Assembly: GCF_900103585.1 (NCBI RefSeq)
Contig: NZ_FNHV01000002.1
Span: 654,965 to 718,964, forward strand
Direction of reading: 5' to 3'
Source of the DNA: Streptomyces sp. cf386
GTDB lineage: Bacteria > Actinomycetota > Actinomycetes > Streptomycetales > Streptomycetaceae
DNA length: 64,000 nucleotides
Part shown: positions 61,431 to 64,000 of the stretch, piece after piece
Layout of the letters: each line of letters begins with the position of its first letter
Numbering within the stretch: the first letter of the stretch is position 1
Position numbers and translations under genes: made by a program
The notes under the pieces: generated by a model
Seen by the model: only the letters and a program-made list of their open reading frames with translations
Databases searched by the model: none
Told to the model about the DNA's origin: nothing

Positions 61431-62948
61431 ATGTCGTCTCGGATCGTGGACACGCCGGATGCTGTGTCTCCCGGGCATACCGGCTTGGTCGTCCTCGACG
61501 GGATCGGGCTCGGCGTCGAGGACGTCGTACGCCTGGCCGAGGGGACCGCACGGCCGGTGCCCGCGACCGACGCGATGAAGCGCGCCGAGGAGTCCTGGGA
61601 CGCGGCCCGGCTCATCGCCGCGACCGGGCGCGTCTACGGCCGCTCCACCGGCGTGGGCGCGAACCGGAACGAGGACGTGCCCACCGAGGCCGCCGCCGAG
61701 CACGGCCTGCGTCTGCTGCGCAGCCATGCCGGCGCCATCGGCGAGGAGCTGCCCGCCCGGCAGGTGCGGGCCATGCTCGCCGTACGGGCCAACCAGCTGC
61801 TGGCGGGCGGCGCGGGCCTGCGCCCCACCGTCATCACCGCGATGTGCGAGGCCCTGGAGAGCGGGGCCCACCCGGTGGTGAACGAGTTCGGCTCGGTCGG
61901 CACCGGCGACCTCGCGGCGCTCGCCCAGACCGGCCTGGCGCTGGCCGGCGAGCATCCCTGGCGAGGCTCCGGGGCCCCCGAACCGCAGCCGCTCGACAAC
62001 AACGACGCCCTCGCGTTCATCAGCAGCAACGCCCTCACCCTCGGCCAGGCGGCCCTGGCCCTGCACGAACTGCGCGGGCTCGTCGCCGCCACCCAGGTCG
62101 TCGCCGCCCTCTCCCTGCTCGCCGTGGACGGTTCCCACGAGGCGTACGCCGCTCCCGTGCACACCGCCCGACCGCACCGGGGCAGCACCGAGGTCGCCCG
62201 CCGCATGCGGGAGCTGATCGGCGCCGAGGACCGGCCCACCCCGCCGCTGGGCCGCATCCAGGACCCGTACGGCTTCCGCTGTCTGCCCCAGATCCACGGC
62301 CCCGCGCACGACGCCGCCGACGCCCTGGAGGAGGTGCTCGCGGTGGAGATCAACGCCGCCGCCGAGAACCCCCTCATCTCCCCCGCGGACATGGCCGCCT
62401 ACCACCACGGAGGCTTCTACCAGGCCCAACTGGCCCTCGCCCTGGACCACTTCCGGCTGGCGCTGACCCAGGTGGCCCGGCTGTCCACATCCCGGCTCTC
62501 CACCCTGAACGAGCCCGCCTACACCCGCCTGAAGCCCTTCCTCGCCGACCACGAGGCCGCCTCGTCCGGGGTGATGATCCTGGAGTACGCAGCCGCGGCC
62601 GCCCTCGGTGACCTGCGTGCCTTCTCCGCTCCCGCCTCGCTCGGCCACGCTGTACTCTCCCGGGGCGTGGAGGAGCAGGCCAGCTTCGCCTCGCTCGCCG
62701 CGCGGCAGACACTGCGCGCGTGCGGCGCGTACCGTCTCGTCGTCGGCTGCGAACTCGTCGCCGCGGTACGGGCGTTGCGTCTGCGTGGCCTCAGGCCCGA
62801 CCCTGAGCTTCCGGCGGGGCGGGCGATGGAGCTGGCCGAGTCGGTGCTCGACGACGACCCGGCCGACCGGCCGCTCACCGATGACGTGACGGCGGCGGCC
62901 GCACTGCTGGACCGGTTCACGGAGATCTGGAGGGGGAGCGCCGCATGA
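61431..62948 (+). CDS. Aromatic amino acid lyase-family protein without the MIO triad
   Basis: 505 residues of the histidine/phenylalanine ammonia-lyase family: YGRSTGVG (Tyr69 equivalent of the catalytic Tyr), EINAAAENPLI, QDPYGFRCLPQIHG and a long helical C-terminus. The MIO-forming site, normally GSVG-ASG-DLAPLA, reads GSVGTGDLAALA (154-165): one residue shorter, with no Ala-Ser-Gly, so the 4-methylideneimidazolone cofactor cannot form in the usual way. Lyases lacking MIO include ergothionase, which eliminates trimethylamine from ergothioneine. It overlaps the RpiR gene (ATGA) and is divergent from a betaine importer. ATG 61431 is the likely start. Confidence 0.85.
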   Translation: MSSRIVDTPDAVSPGHTGLVVLDGIGLGVEDVVRLAEGTARPVPATDAMKRAEESWDAARLIAATGRVYGRSTGVGANRNEDVPTEAAAEHGLRLLRSHAGAIGEELPARQVRAMLAVRANQLLAGGAGLRPTVITAMCEALESGAHPVVNEFGSVGTGDLAALAQTGLALAGEHPWRGSGAPEPQPLDNNDALAFISSNALTLGQAALALHELRGLVAATQVVAALSLLAVDGSHEAYAAPVHTARPHRGSTEVARRMRELIGAEDRPTPPLGRIQDPYGFRCLPQIHGPAHDAADALEEVLAVEINAAAENPLISPADMAAYHHGGFYQAQLALALDHFRLALTQVARLSTSRLSTLNEPAYTRLKPFLADHEAASSGVMILEYAAAAALGDLRAFSAPASLGHAVLSRGVEEQASFASLAARQTLRACGAYRLVVGCELVAAVRALRLRGLRPDPELPAGRAMELAESVLDDDPADRPLTDDVTAAAALLDRFTEIWRGSAA

Positions 62949-63805
62949 GTGCGGACAGGACCACGAACGGGACGGACAGCCCCGCCGCGCGACTTCAGGC
63001 GCTCTTCGAGGGGCACCGGCTCACGCCGACCCAGCGCCGCATCGCGCACAGCATGGTGCGGCGGGCCGCCGACGTGCCGTTCCTGTCCAGCGTGGAGCTG
63101 GCCGAGCTGGCCGGGGTCAGCCAGCCGTCGGTGACCCGCTTCGCCGTCGCCCTCGGCTTCGACGGCTACCCGGCGCTGCGCAGGCATCTGCGCGAGGTCG
63201 CGCCCGTGGAGTCGGCGGTCGACGCCGGTTCGTACAACGAGTACCAGCAGGCCGTCGAGGCCGAGATCGAGAACCTCAAGCACCTGGCCGAGGTGCTGGC
63301 CGACCCGCGCCCGGTGCAGAAGGCGGGGCGCCTGCTCTCGGCCTCGCGCCCGCTGCCGGTGCTCGGCCTGCGCGCCGCCGCCTCCCAGGCGTACGGCTTC
63401 GCCTACTTCGCCGCCAAGGTCCATCCGGACGTACGGCTGCTGCACGAGGGCGGCACGATGATCCACGACCGTATCGACGCCGCCGTACGGGCCGGCGCGA
63501 CGGCTCTGCTGTGCTTCGCGCTGCCCCGGCATCCGCGCGAGGTCGTGGACACCCTCGCCTATGCCAAGGAGGCCGGGCTGACCGTGGTGACGGTGGCGGA
63601 CTCCGCCTTCGCGCCGGTCGCCAAGGTCTCCGACCTGCTGCTGCCCGCCGCCGTCGGCACGGGCCTCGCCTTCGACACGGCCTGTGCGCCGATGCTGCTG
63701 GGCCGGGTCCTGCTGGAGGCGATGTGCGACGACCTGCCGGACGCGCAGGCGCGGCTGGAGGAGTTCGACGCGCGGGCGATGGCGCGGGGGTTGTTCGTCG
63801 AGTGA
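62945..63805 (+). CDS. MurR/RpiR family transcriptional regulator
   Basis: 286 residues. The N-terminal RpiR helix-turn-helix is RLQALFEGHRLTPTQRRIAHSMVRRAADVPFLSSVELAELAGVSQPSVTRFAVALGFDGYPALRRHLRE. The C-terminal SIS-like domain (LPVLGLRAAASQAYGFAYFAAKVHPDVRLLHEGGTMIHDRIDAAVRAGATALLCFALPRHPREVVDTLAYAKEAGLTVVTVADSAFAPVAKVSDLLLP) would bind a metabolite. ATG overlaps the lyase stop. It probably controls the lyase and the divergent importer through the 61290-61430 gap. Confidence 0.9.
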   Translation: MSADRTTNGTDSPAARLQALFEGHRLTPTQRRIAHSMVRRAADVPFLSSVELAELAGVSQPSVTRFAVALGFDGYPALRRHLREVAPVESAVDAGSYNEYQQAVEAEIENLKHLAEVLADPRPVQKAGRLLSASRPLPVLGLRAAASQAYGFAYFAAKVHPDVRLLHEGGTMIHDRIDAAVRAGATALLCFALPRHPREVVDTLAYAKEAGLTVVTVADSAFAPVAKVSDLLLPAAVGTGLAFDTACAPMLLGRVLLEAMCDDLPDAQARLEEFDARAMARGLFVE

Positions 63806-63865
63806 CCTCAGCCGAGTGACCTCAGCTGAGTGACCTCAGTCGATGACCTCAATCGAATGACCTCA
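63803..63865. repeat. Tandem TGACCTCA repeats starting at the rpiR stop codon
   Basis: Five copies of TGACCTCA with a 13-14 bp period (63803, 63817, 63831, 63844, 63858). The first TGA is the stop codon of the RpiR gene. Confidence 0.8.
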
Positions 63866-63957
63866 TGACGTCCGAGTGAGTTCTTAAGGCTCGTCTCACG
63901 TTGGCTGGCTAGCGTGCGCGCACAGCATCTGGACAGACAGGGGACGGGAGGCCGGAC

Positions 63958-64000
63958 GTGGTGCGCGCAGGAGGGCAGGGGCTGGCTCGGGTGGCCGTCG
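63958..64000 (+). CDS. Start of a gene cut by the right edge
   Basis: GTGGTGCGCGCAGGAGGG opens a frame to the end of the window (VVRAGGQGLARVAV). GGGAGG lies about six bases before GTG 63958. Too short for any functional call; the second GTG at 63961 is an alternative start. Confidence 0.4.
   Translation, partial: MVRAGGQGLARVAV

Noticed and set aside
61431..62948. Annotating the lyase as HutH (histidine ammonia-lyase)
   Set aside because: The Ala-Ser-Gly MIO triad is absent and no other hut genes are nearby, so normal histidine deamination is unlikely.

Overview
The window is a piece of an actinobacterial chromosome, almost certainly Streptomyces. The evidence is very high G+C with strong third-position bias, many GTG/TTG starts, a tRNA-Leu(UAA) that looks like bldA, two Rpf muralytic enzymes beside eno, a ydaO-type riboswitch, and intergenic repeats typical of the genus. 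The gene order mfd ... mazG, P450, rpf, rpf, eno, divIC/ftsB, DUF501, ppx, ndh, CFA-synthase-like, ABC pair, bldA resembles the conserved core of Streptomyces chromosomes. No phage, IS element or CRISPR array is visible.

Layout. 1-1.8 kb: the 3' part of a collagen-like/deaminase/SUKH-4 protein. 2-12 kb: a coiled-coil protein, a membrane protein, an acetate-type symporter with its DUF485 partner, a Tat-exported glycoside hydrolase, a GNAT enzyme, an exo/endonuclease/phosphatase-family membrane protein and a DHA2 drug exporter. 12.6-16 kb: ABC-FtsX exporter A. 16-22 kb: a DUF2079 protein, mfd, and a TetR/SgcJ-like pair. 22.9-29.3 kb: SCO6745-family protein, small antitoxin-like protein, HNH lipoprotein, GNAT-like protein, membrane protein plus Ser/Thr kinase, and a SurA-N lipoprotein. 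29.3-34 kb: a phased array of four DnaA-box-like sites in front of mazG, then a STAND-type NTPase with Sel1 repeats and a cytochrome P450. 34-40.3 kb: two Rpf genes (the second behind a ydaO riboswitch), eno, divIC/ftsB, DUF501 and ppx. 40.3-48.7 kb: small secreted protein, Rex-type operator and NDH-2, CFA-like methyltransferase, ABC-FtsX exporter B (paralogue of A), bldA. 48.8-57.9 kb: pobA, BI-1 protein, thiolase, SGNH hydrolase, cystathionine beta-synthase and small proteins. 58-64 kb: an OpuC/ProX-type importer divergent from a histidine-lyase-family gene and an RpiR regulator, then the first codons of another gene.

How the genes work together. Much of the window is housekeeping: glycolysis (eno), division (divIC/ftsB), transcription-coupled repair (mfd), NTP cleansing (mazG), polyphosphate/ppGpp metabolism (ppx) and respiration (ndh). 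Developmental control runs through it: Rpf hydrolases with a c-di-AMP riboswitch, and bldA, which decodes UUA. In my reading only one gene, the STAND NTPase, contains TTA codons (three), so it should depend on the bldA tRNA in the same window.

The most interesting points are: (i) the right-hand locus, where the lyase lacks the Ala-Ser-Gly triad that forms the MIO cofactor and lies next to a betaine-type importer, suggesting uptake and trimethylamine elimination from a histidine betaine such as ergothioneine or hercynine; (ii) the 17-bp-phased DnaA-box array; (iii) the TTA-containing STAND gene; (iv) the deaminase-SUKH-4 fusion at the left edge.
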